This document shows, one piece after another, positions 32,021-41,074 of a DNA stretch of 64,000 nucleotides (position 1 is its first letter; each line of letters opens with the position of its first letter). The DNA is from Pseudomonadota bacterium (GTDB taxonomy: Bacteria; Pseudomonadota; Alphaproteobacteria; Rhizobiales; Aestuariivirgaceae), in assembly GCA_963205315.1 (NCBI GenBank), contig CAUJIO010000058.1, positions 16,892 to 80,891 on the forward strand, written 5' to 3'. The translations under genes and the position numbers were made by a program. The notes beneath the pieces were generated by a model, which did no database searches, was not told the DNA's origin, and saw nothing but the letters and a program-made list of their open reading frames with translations.

Positions 32021-32329
32021 CTAGCCGCGCTTGACCGGCAATCCAGCCGCCTTCCAGGCTTCGATTCCGCCATCGAGAATGTAGGTCTCGGCATCCGTGC
32101 AATTGGCCAGCGCGCGTTCGTTCATGCGGGTGCGGGCGCCAGATTTGCAGTGGAAGACGATTACCGGCGGTGCATCGTTCAGTGGCACCCCCATCCGCGA
32201 CAGCGGATGGTTGCGGGCGCCGGGAATATTCTCGGCCGCATACTCATTCTGCTCACGGATATCGATGAGCAGGGCGCCATCATCGACAAGCTTCCTGGCG
32301 TCTTTGGCGGATATATGTTTCAGTGACAT
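32021..32329 (-). CDS. Single-domain rhodanese (sulfurtransferase)
   Basis: 102 residues of the rhodanese fold. The active-site loop FHCKSGARTRMNE matches CxxGxR. The N-terminus reads ISAKDARKLVDDGALLIDIR, typical of GlpE/PspE-like proteins. It probably transfers sulfane sulfur between persulfide and thiols, and works with the Blh dioxygenase encoded divergently. It sits 13 bp from the arsR and tsup genes on either side in the same operon. Confidence 0.88.
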   Translation of the reverse strand: MSLKHISAKDARKLVDDGALLIDIREQNEYAAENIPGARNHPLSRMGVPLNDAPPVIVFHCKSGARTRMNERALANCTDAETYILDGGIEAWKAAGLPVKRG

Positions 32330-32342
32330 GTTTGGTTTCCTT

Positions 32343-32657
32343 TCAGCAGAATTGGGTTTTCAGCGTGGTGAGGAGCTGGCCGACGCGCGGATCGGCAACG
32401 CGATAGAAGATCGACTGCGCATCGCGCCGGAATGCCACCATTTTCTCATCGCGCATGCGGGCGAGGTGCTGAGACAGCGCCGACTGGCTCAATCCAACCT
32501 CGGCGCTGAGTGCCATGACGCCCATTTCGCCGTGTTCGAGCAACTTGCAGAGAATCATCAGACGCTTCTCATTGGCCAGCGCCTTCAGCAGTGTCGCGGC
32601 TTCCGAGGCCTTTTCCTCAAAGCCCGCCAGCGACTGGTCGATCATTGGTACGGTCAT
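32343..32657 (-). CDS. bigR: ArsR-family repressor, BigR/SqrR-like
   Basis: 104 residues of winged-helix ArsR type (LLKALANEKRLMILCKLLEH, VGLSQSALSQHLARMRDEKM). It has exactly two cysteines, Cys37 in alpha-2 and Cys104 at the C-terminus, 67 residues apart. This is almost the spacing of the redox-active pair in BigR/SqrR, which form a disulfide or tetrasulfide when persulfides rise and then release DNA. The operon and the divergent blh gene support this. A long AT-rich palindromic site lies in front (32669-32707). Met5 is an alternative start. Confidence 0.85.
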   Translation of the reverse strand: MTVPMIDQSLAGFEEKASEAATLLKALANEKRLMILCKLLEHGEMGVMALSAEVGLSQSALSQHLARMRDEKMVAFRRDAQSIFYRVADPRVGQLLTTLKTQFC

Positions 32658-32668
32658 CCGATCCTCGT

Positions 32669-32707
32669 GAATTAGATATTGCTAATATATAATTCTCTAA
32701 TATATTG
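32669..32707. promoter_or_regulatory. AT-rich palindromic BigR-box candidate between bigR and blh
   Basis: This 39-bp AT-rich stretch holds repeated inverted TTAGATATTGCTAATATA and TCTAATATATTG units in an otherwise GC-rich region. It is placed between the divergent bigR and blh starts, where the BigR box of Xylella and Agrobacterium (also AT-rich, TAATATA-like) lies. It probably overlaps both promoters. Confidence 0.65.
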
Positions 32708-32736
32708 TCAAGCGAAGTTGCATACCTGAGGTCGTC

Positions 32737-33606
32737 ATGCGCCAGCCAATCATTCACGCCTTCTTCGATGAACCCACCAATACCGTCAGCTATCTTGTGG
32801 CTGATCCCGTGACCCGTCAGGCTGCGGTGATCGACCCGGTGCTGGACTACGACCACAAGTCTGGCAAGGCCTCGGCCAAGTCGGCGGATCAGATTCTCGA
32901 AAAGGCCCGTGCGGACGGGTTCACCATTGGGTTGATCCTGGAGACCCATGTGCATGCCGATCATTTGTCCGGTGCGCCCTACATCAAACTCAAGACGGGC
33001 GCAAAAGTGGCAATCGGCGAGCGCATACGCGAAGTGCAGAAAATCTTCCGCCCGGTGTTCAATGCAATGGACGTCTCCGGGGAAGGATCGGAATTCGATA
33101 TTCTGTTCAAGGACGGCGACCGCTTCAAGATTGGCGAGCTTGGCGGCGAAGTGATTGCGACGCCCGGCCACACGCCAGCCTGTGTGTCCTATAAGATCGA
33201 GGATGCCGTCTTCGTTGGCGACACGCTGTTCATGCCGGACTATGGCACGGCGCGCGCGGACTTTCCGGGCGGGGACGCGCGTGAACTTTACCGCTCGATC
33301 CGCAAGCTGCTGGCGCTGCCGAAAAAGACGCGCCTGTTCATGTGTCACGACTATCTCCCCAGGGGCGGCCGCGACCACTATTCATGGGAAACCACGGTGG
33401 GAGAGGAACTGGCTCACAACGTCCATGTGCATGAGGGTGTGAGCGAGGACGAGTTCGTGAAGATGCGGATGGCGCGCGATACGACGCTTGCCGCGCCGAC
33501 GTTGTTGATGCCGTCCATCCAAGTCAACATGCGGGCCGGGAATCTGCCGCCCGCTGACGCCAATGGCGTGCACTATCTGCGGGTGCCGATCACCCTTGCG
33601 TCCTGA
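32737..33606 (+). CDS. blh: Blh/ETHE1-like persulfide dioxygenase (metallo-beta-lactamase fold)
   Basis: 289 residues with the metal motif ETHVHADHLSGAPYIK, then TPGHTPACVSYKIEDAVFVG and MPDYGTARADFPGGDARELY, and a later CHDYLPRGGRD; the last parts are typical of persulfide dioxygenases. A single iron oxidises glutathione persulfide to sulfite. It is divergent from bigR and a member of the same sulfur module. An N-terminal rhodanese fusion, as in some Blh relatives, is absent here; the rhodanese is a separate gene. Confidence 0.88.
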   Translation: MRQPIIHAFFDEPTNTVSYLVADPVTRQAAVIDPVLDYDHKSGKASAKSADQILEKARADGFTIGLILETHVHADHLSGAPYIKLKTGAKVAIGERIREVQKIFRPVFNAMDVSGEGSEFDILFKDGDRFKIGELGGEVIATPGHTPACVSYKIEDAVFVGDTLFMPDYGTARADFPGGDARELYRSIRKLLALPKKTRLFMCHDYLPRGGRDHYSWETTVGEELAHNVHVHEGVSEDEFVKMRMARDTTLAAPTLLMPSIQVNMRAGNLPPADANGVHYLRVPITLAS

Positions 33607-33679
33607 ACATGGCTGATTTGCCAAGCTGACTCCTGATCGCTAGTGAGGGGGCAGCAACCCCTTTGGCCGTCAGGACAAC

Positions 33680-34573
33680 ATGGCAGTGTCTACCAACCTT
33701 CGCGGTATCGGTGCCGTGCTCCTTGCCACTGGTGCTTTCGTGGCCAATGACAGCTGCATGAAACTGGCGCTGTCGGATGCGCCGCCGTTTCAGGTGCTGG
33801 TGATGCGCGGCATCGCCGCCTGTCTGTGGTGCCTGCCGGTTGTGCTGTTCGCCGGTTTTGGCCGCGACCTGCCGAAAACCTTCAACCGTTGGGTCCTGTT
33901 GCGCTCCTTCAGCGAAGTTTTCGCCATTCTCAGCTTCATTCTGGCGCTGGCCAAGATGCCGATTGCCGATGTGACGGCGATTGCGCAGACGGCTCCGCTC
34001 ATCGTGCTGATCGGGACCTGGCTGATCTGGGGCGACAAGATCGGCACGCTACGATTCTTCCTGATCGCAGTTGGAATCACCGGTGCCATTCTGGTGGCAC
34101 AGCCCGGTGGCGACGCGGCCTCGCCTTTCGCTATCTTCGGCTTCTTCTGTGCCGTCGGTGCGGCTGGCCGCGACATTGCCACCCGCAAGGTGCCGAGCGG
34201 AACGCCGGCTTTGATCGTCACCTTCTCGACGTTGCTCACCGTGATGCTTTCGGCCCTCGTCTGCCTTCTGCTGTTCGAGACACCTGTGCAGCCGACATTG
34301 CGGCACGCCGGGCTCATGGCGGTTGCAGGCATCTTCCTGATGTGCGGCCATGCCTTCATCTTCCTGGCCTATCGCATGGCGCCGGCGCGCGTGGTGGCTC
34401 CGTTCAACTACGCATTCATGTTGTGGGCAGGGCTTTCAGGCCTGCTGTTGTTCAATGAAGTTCCCAATGCGCTTGCCATCGGCGGCATGACCCTCATCCT
34501 GCTGGCTGGCCTTGCGGTGGTGATGCTGGAAGGCCGGACACGGCAAGGTGAACGGGCGTCACCTGCAGCTTGA
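33680..34573 (+). CDS. EamA/DMT-family transporter
   Basis: 297 residues with ten predicted transmembrane helices in two EamA repeats. The first begins GIGAVLLATGAFVANDSCMK; the second includes AGRDIATRKVPSGTPALIVT and the end NALAIGGMTLILLAGLAVVM. The internal duplication and length match RhaT/YdcZ-like drug/metabolite exporters. No neighbour indicates a substrate. It is followed by the bufferin operon but separated by about 70 bp with its own promoter region. Confidence 0.88.
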   Translation: MAVSTNLRGIGAVLLATGAFVANDSCMKLALSDAPPFQVLVMRGIAACLWCLPVVLFAGFGRDLPKTFNRWVLLRSFSEVFAILSFILALAKMPIADVTAIAQTAPLIVLIGTWLIWGDKIGTLRFFLIAVGITGAILVAQPGGDAASPFAIFGFFCAVGAAGRDIATRKVPSGTPALIVTFSTLLTVMLSALVCLLLFETPVQPTLRHAGLMAVAGIFLMCGHAFIFLAYRMAPARVVAPFNYAFMLWAGLSGLLLFNEVPNALAIGGMTLILLAGLAVVMLEGRTRQGERASPAA

Positions 34574-34644
34574 CGTCCAAGTGATTTCCAGTTGACCATG
34601 GGTTGGGGCAAGAACGGCTCATTGGAACCACAGGAGGACAATCC

Positions 34645-34935
34645 ATGACAACGACACGACGCAACACGCTTCTTGCCATCGCCGGTGCAATGACGGCCGC
34701 CATCGCCGCGACCGCCGCATCGACCGCATCCCAGGCGGCGGACATGGAGAAGTGCTACGGCGTTGCGCTGAAGGGCCAGAATGATTGCGCCGCCGGGGAG
34801 GGCACCAGCTGCGCAGGCACGTCGACAATCGACTATCAGGGCAACTCCTGGAAGCTGGTGCCGAAGGGCACATGCGTCACCACCGAAACACCACTGGGCC
34901 CAGGCTCGCTCGAGCCGATCAAGCGTCCAGCCTGA
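34645..34935 (+). CDS. bufA1: DUF2282 bufferin-type RiPP precursor (BufA1-like)
   Basis: 96 residues with a strong ribosome site (CAGGAGGA). An N-terminal signal peptide ([20 protein letters not shown], with cleavage near ASQAA) carries an RR pair, so Tat export is possible. The 64-residue mature part holds four cysteines at 37, 48, 56 and 77 in the pattern [23 protein letters not shown] and VPKGTC, which is diagnostic of DUF2282. In Caulobacter such bufferins are modified on cysteine by the MNIO/BufC pair to thiooxazole-type heterocycles and give copper tolerance. The whole precursor is visible, so this is a complete set with the next genes. The exact modification pattern here is inferred. 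Confidence 0.85.
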   Translation: MTTTRRNTLLAIAGAMTAAIAATAASTASQAADMEKCYGVALKGQNDCAAGEGTSCAGTSTIDYQGNSWKLVPKGTCVTTETPLGPGSLEPIKRPA

Positions 34936-34976
34936 GATTGACGGGGCGCGGGTCAATTCTGCGCCTCATTGCCACG

Positions 34977-35828
34977 ATGCGAGTGCCCTCATCCCTACCC
35001 GATCGCGGCGGCCTCGGACTGAAGGCCGAGCACTATCGCGATATTCTGGCTGCAAAGCCGGATGTCGGGTTCTTCGAGATCCATGCAGAGAATTATATGG
35101 GCGGCGGCGGTCCTCCACATCGATACCTCACGGCCATCCGCGTTGACTATCCGATCTCGCTGCATGGCGTTGGGCTTTCGATTGGCGGTGATCGCCCACT
35201 GGATCGCGATCATCTGCAGCGGTTGAAGGACTTGAGCGACCGCTATGAGCCGGGCCTTTTCTCGGAACACCTCGCCTGGTCGACGCATGAGAGCGGTTAT
35301 CTCTGCGATCTGTTGCCGCTGCCTTATACCTCGGGAACGTTGCAGAGAGTCTGCGATCACATCGAGCAAACCCAGACCGCAATGGGCCGCCAGATGCTGC
35401 TTGAGAATCCGTCGAGCTATCTCGACTTCGAGGAGAGCACCTATTCCGAGGGACAGTTCATTGCCGAGATCGTGCGGCGTACCGGGTGCGGGTTGTTGCT
35501 CGATGTCAACAACGTGTTCATATCAGCGGTGAATCTCAAGTTCCCGGCCATCGCCTATATCGATGCGTATCCGCTTTCACATGTGCAGGAGATTCATATC
35601 GCCGGGCATGACGTGACGCGTGACGATGCCGGCCATCCGCTGCTGATCGATTCGCATGGCGCTTCAGTGGTGGACGAGGTGTGGGATCTCTATGCCGCGG
35701 TGATCGCCAGAACGGGCGCGCTTCCGACGCTTGTCGAGCGCGACAACAATGTGCCATCCCTCGACGTGCTGGTAGCCGAAGCCCGGCAAGCCGACCGGCT
35801 GATGCGGCGCATGGCAAAGGCATCGTGA
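34977..35828 (+). CDS. bufB: MNIO/DUF692 multinuclear iron-dependent oxidase (BufB)
   Basis: 283 residues from the ATG at 34977; the open frame upstream overlaps bufA1 and is not conserved-looking. A TIM barrel with the metal ligands of the family is seen: [71 protein letters not shown] and [11 protein letters not shown]. MNIOs use two or three irons and O2 to rebuild cysteines of precursor peptides. It comes 41 bp after the precursor gene, and its stop overlaps the next start by one base (TGATG). Confidence 0.88.
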   Translation: MRVPSSLPDRGGLGLKAEHYRDILAAKPDVGFFEIHAENYMGGGGPPHRYLTAIRVDYPISLHGVGLSIGGDRPLDRDHLQRLKDLSDRYEPGLFSEHLAWSTHESGYLCDLLPLPYTSGTLQRVCDHIEQTQTAMGRQMLLENPSSYLDFEESTYSEGQFIAEIVRRTGCGLLLDVNNVFISAVNLKFPAIAYIDAYPLSHVQEIHIAGHDVTRDDAGHPLLIDSHGASVVDEVWDLYAAVIARTGALPTLVERDNNVPSLDVLVAEARQADRLMRRMAKAS

Positions 35829-36544
35829 TGCAGGCCCGGCAATTTCATGATGCGATCGGCAACTGGTCGGAGCCGCTGCCGCACAGGCGTATGGCGGTGT
35901 ATCGCAATAATGTTGCAGTGGGCCTCGTCACGGCACTGAAGGTACGGTTCCCGGTGACAGAACAACTCGTGGGAACGGAATTCTTTTCCGCCATGGCGCT
36001 GGCCTATGCCGAGGGCGAAAGGCCAAGCAACGCGGTGCTGATCAACTACGGCAGCGGTTTCGCAGATTTCATACGTGGTTTTGAACCAGCGCGCACTATA
36101 GCATATCTTGCCGATGTCGCGGCGCTCGAGTCCTTGTGGTGGCGGGCGTATCACGCTGCCGATGCCACACCCCTGCAGGCCGCCGCGCTGGAGGGGATCG
36201 AAGCAGAGGCGCTAGGCGGCCTTCATTTCACGTTCCATCCTTCGGCCGCTGTTATGAGATCACCTTTTGCAGCGGGCTCCATCTGGCAGGCGCATCATGG
36301 CGGACCCGTGATGTCTTCGCTGAATAGTGAAGACGCCGAATGTATTCTCGTGAGACGGCCCTTCGCCGAAGTCTGCGTCAGCCTTATTCGGCCAGAGCGT
36401 TTCACCTTCTTGCACGAACTCCAGCATGGCGCCTCTCTGGCTGACGCGGTGGACGCAGCACTTGACCTCTGCCCAGGCTTCGATATCGCAACCGAACTGG
36501 CCGCCTTTTTCGCAGCCGATCTCGCAACAGGATTTTCCCTATGA
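35828..36544 (+). CDS. bufC: DUF2063 partner protein (BufC), precursor-recruiting subunit
   Basis: 238 residues. The N-terminal part has the conserved [19 protein letters not shown] and [20 protein letters not shown] of the DUF2063/HvfC family, followed by a helical segment [20 protein letters not shown]. In characterised bufferin systems this protein binds the precursor and hands it to the MNIO. It is coupled by overlap to bufB upstream and, by ATGA, to the DoxX gene downstream. Confidence 0.85.
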   Translation: MQARQFHDAIGNWSEPLPHRRMAVYRNNVAVGLVTALKVRFPVTEQLVGTEFFSAMALAYAEGERPSNAVLINYGSGFADFIRGFEPARTIAYLADVAALESLWWRAYHAADATPLQAAALEGIEAEALGGLHFTFHPSAAVMRSPFAAGSIWQAHHGGPVMSSLNSEDAECILVRRPFAEVCVSLIRPERFTFLHELQHGASLADAVDAALDLCPGFDIATELAAFFAADLATGFSL

Positions 36545-36975
36545 CACGTCTCGTCGACTGGGTGATCGGGCTTCTGGCCCGCATCCCGTTCTCCATCATC
36601 GCGCTCATCGGACGGCTGGCCATCGGTCTTGCATTCTGGAACTCCGGACGCTCGAAGGTCGATGGCTGGAACATCTTTCACGTCAACGACCGGACATTGT
36701 TCCTGTTCAAGGAAGAGTACAAGCTGCCGTATGTCCCATCGGAGTGGGCAGCGCTGGCGGCGCAGATTGCCGAGCATGTGCTGCCGGCGCTGATCATCAT
36801 TGGCCTTGCGACACGGTTCTCGGCGCTGGGCCTGCTGATCATGACTCTGGTCATCCAGATCTTTGTCTATCCGAATGCCTATGTCGTGCATGGCACCTGG
36901 GCGGCGGTGCTGCTGATGCTGATCAAATTCGGGCCGGGAACATTGTCGGTCGATCACATCCTCTACCGCCGCTGA
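36541..36975 (+). CDS. DoxX-family membrane protein in the bufferin operon
   Basis: 144 residues with four hydrophobic segments, including [20 protein letters not shown] at the start and [20 protein letters not shown] at the end. DoxX proteins accompany many bufferin and DUF692 operons, but their function (possibly redox or metal handling at the membrane) is unproven. The start overlaps the bufC stop by 4 bp. Confidence 0.85.
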   Translation: MTRLVDWVIGLLARIPFSIIALIGRLAIGLAFWNSGRSKVDGWNIFHVNDRTLFLFKEEYKLPYVPSEWAALAAQIAEHVLPALIIIGLATRFSALGLLIMTLVIQIFVYPNAYVVHGTWAAVLLMLIKFGPGTLSVDHILYRR

Positions 36976-37035
36976 ATCCGCCTCTCGACGGCCGAGCTCA
37001 AATCATGGCAGAAGAATCGCAATGATTCCCCTGCC

Positions 37036-37731
37036 ATGACCAAGAACATTCTCATCGTCTTGCATTCGGACGTCTCTTCTCCCGGCCGCATCGGCCACAT
37101 GCTGGTGGAGAAGGGCTACCGGCTCGACCTGCGCCGTCCATGCCTTGGCGAGGCGCTGCCTGCGAGCATGGAACATCACGCCGGCGCCGTCATCTTCGGC
37201 GGACCGATGAGCGCCAATGATCCCGACGACTGGATTGCCCGCGAGATCGACTGGATCGGCTTGCCGCTGAAAGAGGAGAAGCCGTTCCTTGGCGTGTGCC
37301 TGGGCGCGCAAATGCTGTCGAAGCAACTGGGTGGCCGCGTCGGGCCGCATGCCGACGGGCTTGTGGAAATCGGCTACTATCCATTGAGGCCGACGGACGA
37401 GGGCAAGGCCTTCGGGCCATGGCCGGAGCACGTCTATCACTGGCACCGCGAAGGCTTGACGTTGCCGCATGGCGCGACGCGGATGGCGACGGGCGAGACT
37501 TTCGAAAACCAGGCCTTCCGCTATGGGCCAAAGGCTTTCGGCATCCAGTTTCATCCCGAGGTGACCCGCCTTACCATGCATCGCTGGGGTGTGCTGGGAG
37601 CGCACCGCTTCAACATGCCGGGCGCTCAAAATTCAAAGGCCCATCTGGACGCCAATCTCGTCCATGACGGGCCCGTGAAGGACTGGCTGTCACGCTTCCT
37701 CGACCGCTGGCTGACGTCTCCGTCCGCGTAG
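37036..37731 (+). CDS. Class I glutamine amidotransferase-like protein
   Basis: 231 residues with the GATase fold. It has the oxyanion strand AVIFGGPMSANDPDDW, nucleophile Cys in FLGVCLGAQMLSKQLGG and the His-Glu pair in FGIQFHPEVTRL, all needed for glutamine hydrolysis. It resembles GuaA-type stand-alone domains (YfeJ/PuuD-like) and lacks a synthase domain. The partner and substrate are unknown. It has no operon neighbours in the same direction. Confidence 0.85.
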   Translation: MTKNILIVLHSDVSSPGRIGHMLVEKGYRLDLRRPCLGEALPASMEHHAGAVIFGGPMSANDPDDWIAREIDWIGLPLKEEKPFLGVCLGAQMLSKQLGGRVGPHADGLVEIGYYPLRPTDEGKAFGPWPEHVYHWHREGLTLPHGATRMATGETFENQAFRYGPKAFGIQFHPEVTRLTMHRWGVLGAHRFNMPGAQNSKAHLDANLVHDGPVKDWLSRFLDRWLTSPSA

Positions 37732-37734
37732 AAC

Positions 37735-38202
37735 TCAAGCCACGGCGCGCTGGCACTCCGGCGGCAAGGCCACAATCTCGATCCAGTAGCGGCCGACCGT
37801 CTTGACGATCTCGACAAGGCTGTCGAACGTCACCGGCTTGCAGATGAAGGAGTTCACGCCAAGGTTATAGGTGCGGACAATGTCTTCCTCTGCTTTCGAG
37901 GTGGTGAGGATGACGATCGGAATGCGCTGCAGGACGGGCGAGGCCTTGATCTCGCGCAGCGCGGTGCGGCCGTCCTTGCGCGGCATGTTGAGGTCGAGCA
38001 GTATGAAGCCCGGATAGGGATGGTCGCTCAAATTGGCGTATTCGCCTTCCCTCTGCAGATAATTCATGAGCTGAACGCCGTCTTCGACGAAATCGACCGG
38101 ATTGCCCAGGCGAGACTCTTCGAAAGCGTCCTTGATCATCATGCGGTCGTCAGCATCGTCCTCGGCGACGAGGATGCGGATGGGAAGGGTGCTGCGGCTC
38201 AT
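37735..38202 (-). CDS. Single-domain response regulator (Rcp1-like)
   Basis: 155 residues of a stand-alone REC domain. The acidic cluster is ILVAEDDADDRMMI, the phospho-acceptor Asp lies in FILLDLNMPRKDGR, Thr in IVILTTSKAEED, and Lys in SFICKPVTFDSL. There is no output domain. Its start overlaps the stop of the histidine kinase by 4 bp (ATGA), so it is a cognate partner that probably passes phosphate on to another protein. Confidence 0.9.
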   Translation of the reverse strand: MSRSTLPIRILVAEDDADDRMMIKDAFEESRLGNPVDFVEDGVQLMNYLQREGEYANLSDHPYPGFILLDLNMPRKDGRTALREIKASPVLQRIPIVILTTSKAEEDIVRTYNLGVNSFICKPVTFDSLVEIVKTVGRYWIEIVALPPECQRAVA

Positions 38203-39908
38203 GCTGCATATTCCTTGTTCGATTGCGAAAGGGGGAAGGTGATGACGAAGGTCGAGCCTTCGCCCGGAACGCCGAGGGCATCGATGAGGCCCTGATGGCG
38301 TTCGACGATCTTGCGGCAGGTGGCGAGGCCAATGCCGGTGCCTTCGTATTCGGTGCGGCTGTGCAGGCGCTGGAAGATCACAAAGATCTGTTCCTTGAAC
38401 TGCTGTTCGAAGCCAATGCCGTTATCGGCAATGCGGATGTTCACGGCACGGCCGCTGACCGGCAGGTCGTGGGTCTCGATGAACTCGGCGGTGATCTTCA
38501 CCACCGGGTCGACATCCTTCTTGCGGAACTTGATGGCATTGCCGATCAGGTTCTGGAATAGCTGCCGCATCTGCATCGGATCGGCTTCAATCTTCGGCAG
38601 ATCGCCGACCTCGACCGTCGCCCCGGTTTCCTCGATGCGGATCTGCAGGTCCGAAAGCACGCCACTCAGCACATCGTTCAGCGATACGTTTTGCATCGGT
38701 GCCGCCGCCGTGGTGACGCGCGAATAGGACAGGAGATCGTTGATCAACTGGCGCATGCGGTTGGCCGCACTCTGCATGCGATTGACGAACATCTGGCCTT
38801 CCTCGGGAAGGACGGAGATGTATTTCTTCACCAGACGGTCGCCAAAGGCCTCGATCTTGCGCAGCGGTTCCTGCAGGTCGTGAGATGCCACGTAAGCGAA
38901 GTCCACCAGTTCCCGGTTCGACCGCTCAAGCTTCTTGGTGTACTCGATCATCTTGTCGGTGGTGGTTTCGAGATCGGTGATGTCCTGGTAGGTGGCAATG
39001 GTGCCGCCGTCCGACATCGGCTCACTCATCACGGCGATGACGCGGCCATCCTTGAGGCGCTGCTTGATGACCGTGCGGATGCGCAGGCGTGCCGGATCGT
39101 TGCGTTCGGCGAGCGCTCGCTCTGCTTCCTCGGCGGTGTAGTTGCCGAGGCTGACGGAATATTCCATCAGTCCGCGCAAGGTGATGCCTGGCTTCACGAC
39201 ATCGGCCGAGAAGCCGTAGATCTCCAGGTAGCGCCGGTTGACGACGATCAGCCGCTGGTCCTTGTCGAACATGCAGAGGCCCTGGACCATGTTGGACAGG
39301 GCGGTATCGAACTGCAGGTTCTTGGCATGAAGCTGCTGGGAAATGCGCAGCATTTCCATCTCGCGGTGCTTCATCTCGGTGATGTCGGACCGGGTGCCGA
39401 CGACGCCGCCATCCAGGGTACGCTTCTCGGTGATCAGCAACCAGCGGCCGTCGGCCAATTGAACTTCAAGCGGTTCACCGGGATTGCGGTGGCGATGCAG
39501 ACGCCACTCGATATAGTCCTCAGGGTCCATGCCATTGAGGACGAGGGCGCCACGCGATACGGAGTGGCGGAGGATTTCTTCCTTGGGTGCCCCGGGCATG
39601 ACGATGTCAGAGACAAGCGGGCTGTAGTCGACATATTTGCGATTGTAGAGAATCAACCGGTCGTCGGCGTCGTAAAGCGCAAAGCCGTCGGCCATCACGT
39701 CGAGCGCATGCATCAGGCGCGAGCGCGACTTCTCGGCAATCATTTCGAACTGGGTGTTGAGGTCCAGTTCCGTCGACTGTCCCTCGACCTGGCGCACGGT
39801 TTCGACCACAGAACCGTTGGTCAAGCGGCGGCGGCGCACTTCGACCACCTGAGCGCTTGGGGACGCGTAACGGAATGTGTAGGAGGCGCCCGGCGTCAGG
39901 CCCTTCAT
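38199..39908 (-). CDS. PAS-containing sensor histidine kinase, apparently missing its N-terminus
   Basis: About 569 residues from the ATG at 39908; an in-frame longer start at 39965 exists but is antisense to DctM coding sequence. The protein opens with SYTFRYASPSAQVVEVRRRR, which looks like the tail of a PAS/PAC domain cut in half. Two complete PAS domains follow (DALDVMADGFALYDADDRL-like, and QGLCMFDKDQRLIVVNRRYL). Then comes a coiled linker, the HisKA His in ASHDLQEPLRKIEAFGDRLV, and an HATPase with LIGNAIKFRKKD and TGIGLATCRKIVERHQG. No transmembrane helix is seen. The 5' end of the original gene seems lost at a joint near 39890-39907. Confidence 0.8.
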   Translation of the reverse strand: MKGLTPGASYTFRYASPSAQVVEVRRRRLTNGSVVETVRQVEGQSTELDLNTQFEMIAEKSRSRLMHALDVMADGFALYDADDRLILYNRKYVDYSPLVSDIVMPGAPKEEILRHSVSRGALVLNGMDPEDYIEWRLHRHRNPGEPLEVQLADGRWLLITEKRTLDGGVVGTRSDITEMKHREMEMLRISQQLHAKNLQFDTALSNMVQGLCMFDKDQRLIVVNRRYLEIYGFSADVVKPGITLRGLMEYSVSLGNYTAEEAERALAERNDPARLRIRTVIKQRLKDGRVIAVMSEPMSDGGTIATYQDITDLETTTDKMIEYTKKLERSNRELVDFAYVASHDLQEPLRKIEAFGDRLVKKYISVLPEEGQMFVNRMQSAANRMRQLINDLLSYSRVTTAAAPMQNVSLNDVLSGVLSDLQIRIEETGATVEVGDLPKIEADPMQMRQLFQNLIGNAIKFRKKDVDPVVKITAEFIETHDLPVSGRAVNIRIADNGIGFEQQFKEQIFVIFQRLHSRTEYEGTGIGLATCRKIVERHQGLIDALGVPGEGSTFVITFPLSQSNKEYAA

Positions 39909-40794
39909 CGGCACGCTGGCAGGTCCCGCCACGCTCGGACTCATGATCCCGCCGTCGATCATCATGGTGGTCTATGGGGTGATGACCAACGAGTCGATTG
40001 CCGCCATCAACATTGCCGGCGTCATTCCTGGGTTGGTGCTTGCGCTTCTCTTCAGCGGCTACATCGTCCTCAAGACCAAGACGATGAAGGACTACACGCC
40101 CGCCGTCGAACCGGTCTCGACCCTGTGGGAAAAAGTCTGGGCGAGCCGGCGGCTTGTTCCGGTTTTCGTGCTGTTGTTCCTCGTCATCGGTTCGATGTTC
40201 GCCGGCTATGCCACGGCGACCGAGTCCGCGGCTGTCGGCGTTGCCGGGTCCTTCGTGCTGGCGTGGATGCAGGGAACCCTAAACTGGAAGAGTTTCAGCG
40301 AGAGCCTGATGAGCGCCACGCTCGCCTCGGCGATGATCGCGCTCATTCTGGCCTCTGCTTCCGGGCTGTCGCTGGCGATGGGTTTTCTGGGCCTGCCGGA
40401 AGCGCTCGCCGCCTGGGTCGGTTCGCTTCATCTTTCGGCCTTCTGGCTCATCATGTGCCTGTTGGTGATGTATACAATCCTTGGCTGCTTCCTTGATGGA
40501 ATCTCGTGTGTGGCGCTCACCATTGCCATCATCGAGCCGATGGTGCGTCAGGCCGGGATCGACATGATCTGGTTCGGTATCTTCGTCGTCCTGGTCGTCG
40601 AGATGGCGCAAATCACGCCGCCGGTCGGCTTCAATCTCTTTGTCCTGCAGCAGATGACCGGTTACGACATCTTCAAGATTGCACGTTGGGCTGCCCCGCA
40701 ATTTCTTATCATGGTGCTGATGGTCTTCGTACTCATCGCCTTTCCGGCACTCGTCACGTGGCTGCCGCAGCAGATGATCCCGGTCAGAGTGTAA
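39904..40794 (+). pseudogene. dctM: Truncated TRAP transporter large permease (DctM), C-terminal two thirds
   Basis: Homology starts abruptly in the middle of the DctM fold at TLAGPATLGLMIPPSIIMVV (from about 39904; first in-frame ATG at 39943) and then runs intact through TATESAAVGVAGSFVLAWMQ, ILGCFLDGISCVALTIAIIE and AQITPPVGFNLFVLQQMTGY to the stop. A full DctM has about 430 residues; roughly the first 140 are absent. A frame stop lies at 39880. No dctP or dctQ is near. It is divergent from a kinase that also lacks its start, so a deletion or recombination joint between them is the simplest reading. It is unlikely to work alone. Confidence 0.75.
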
Positions 40795-41074
40795 ATGGCG
40801 CTCCTGCCATGCTCCATTTGGAGCAGCGCGGAAACCCAATCTTAACGCAATTCCCACCGCTCGAAACTCTTTGGAAACTCCTGCCATGTCAACATGAGCA
40901 CATGGCAAGCAGACCCGGAGCGGGGCAAGCGCCAGGGGCAGTTCGGGATCAGGTATTGCGTACCCGGACACCAGTTTGAGCGAGGGGCCTCCCCAGGGAG
41001 TGCTCCTCGTTGCTTTTCCGGGTGGATACTGAAAGCTTGCGGAACTGCGGCCCACGCACGACATTGCGCTCTGA
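40795..41074. other. Intergenic region without recognisable gene
   Basis: 280 bp between the DctM remnant and the exonuclease gene. A CTCCTGCCATG motif is repeated at its two ends (near 40801 and 40878). No RNA gene, promoter or coding remnant can be named. Confidence 0.4.

Noticed and set aside
38691..40496. A 601-codon plus-strand frame across the kinase and DctM
   Set aside because: Antisense to the kinase and out of frame with DctM; no domain.
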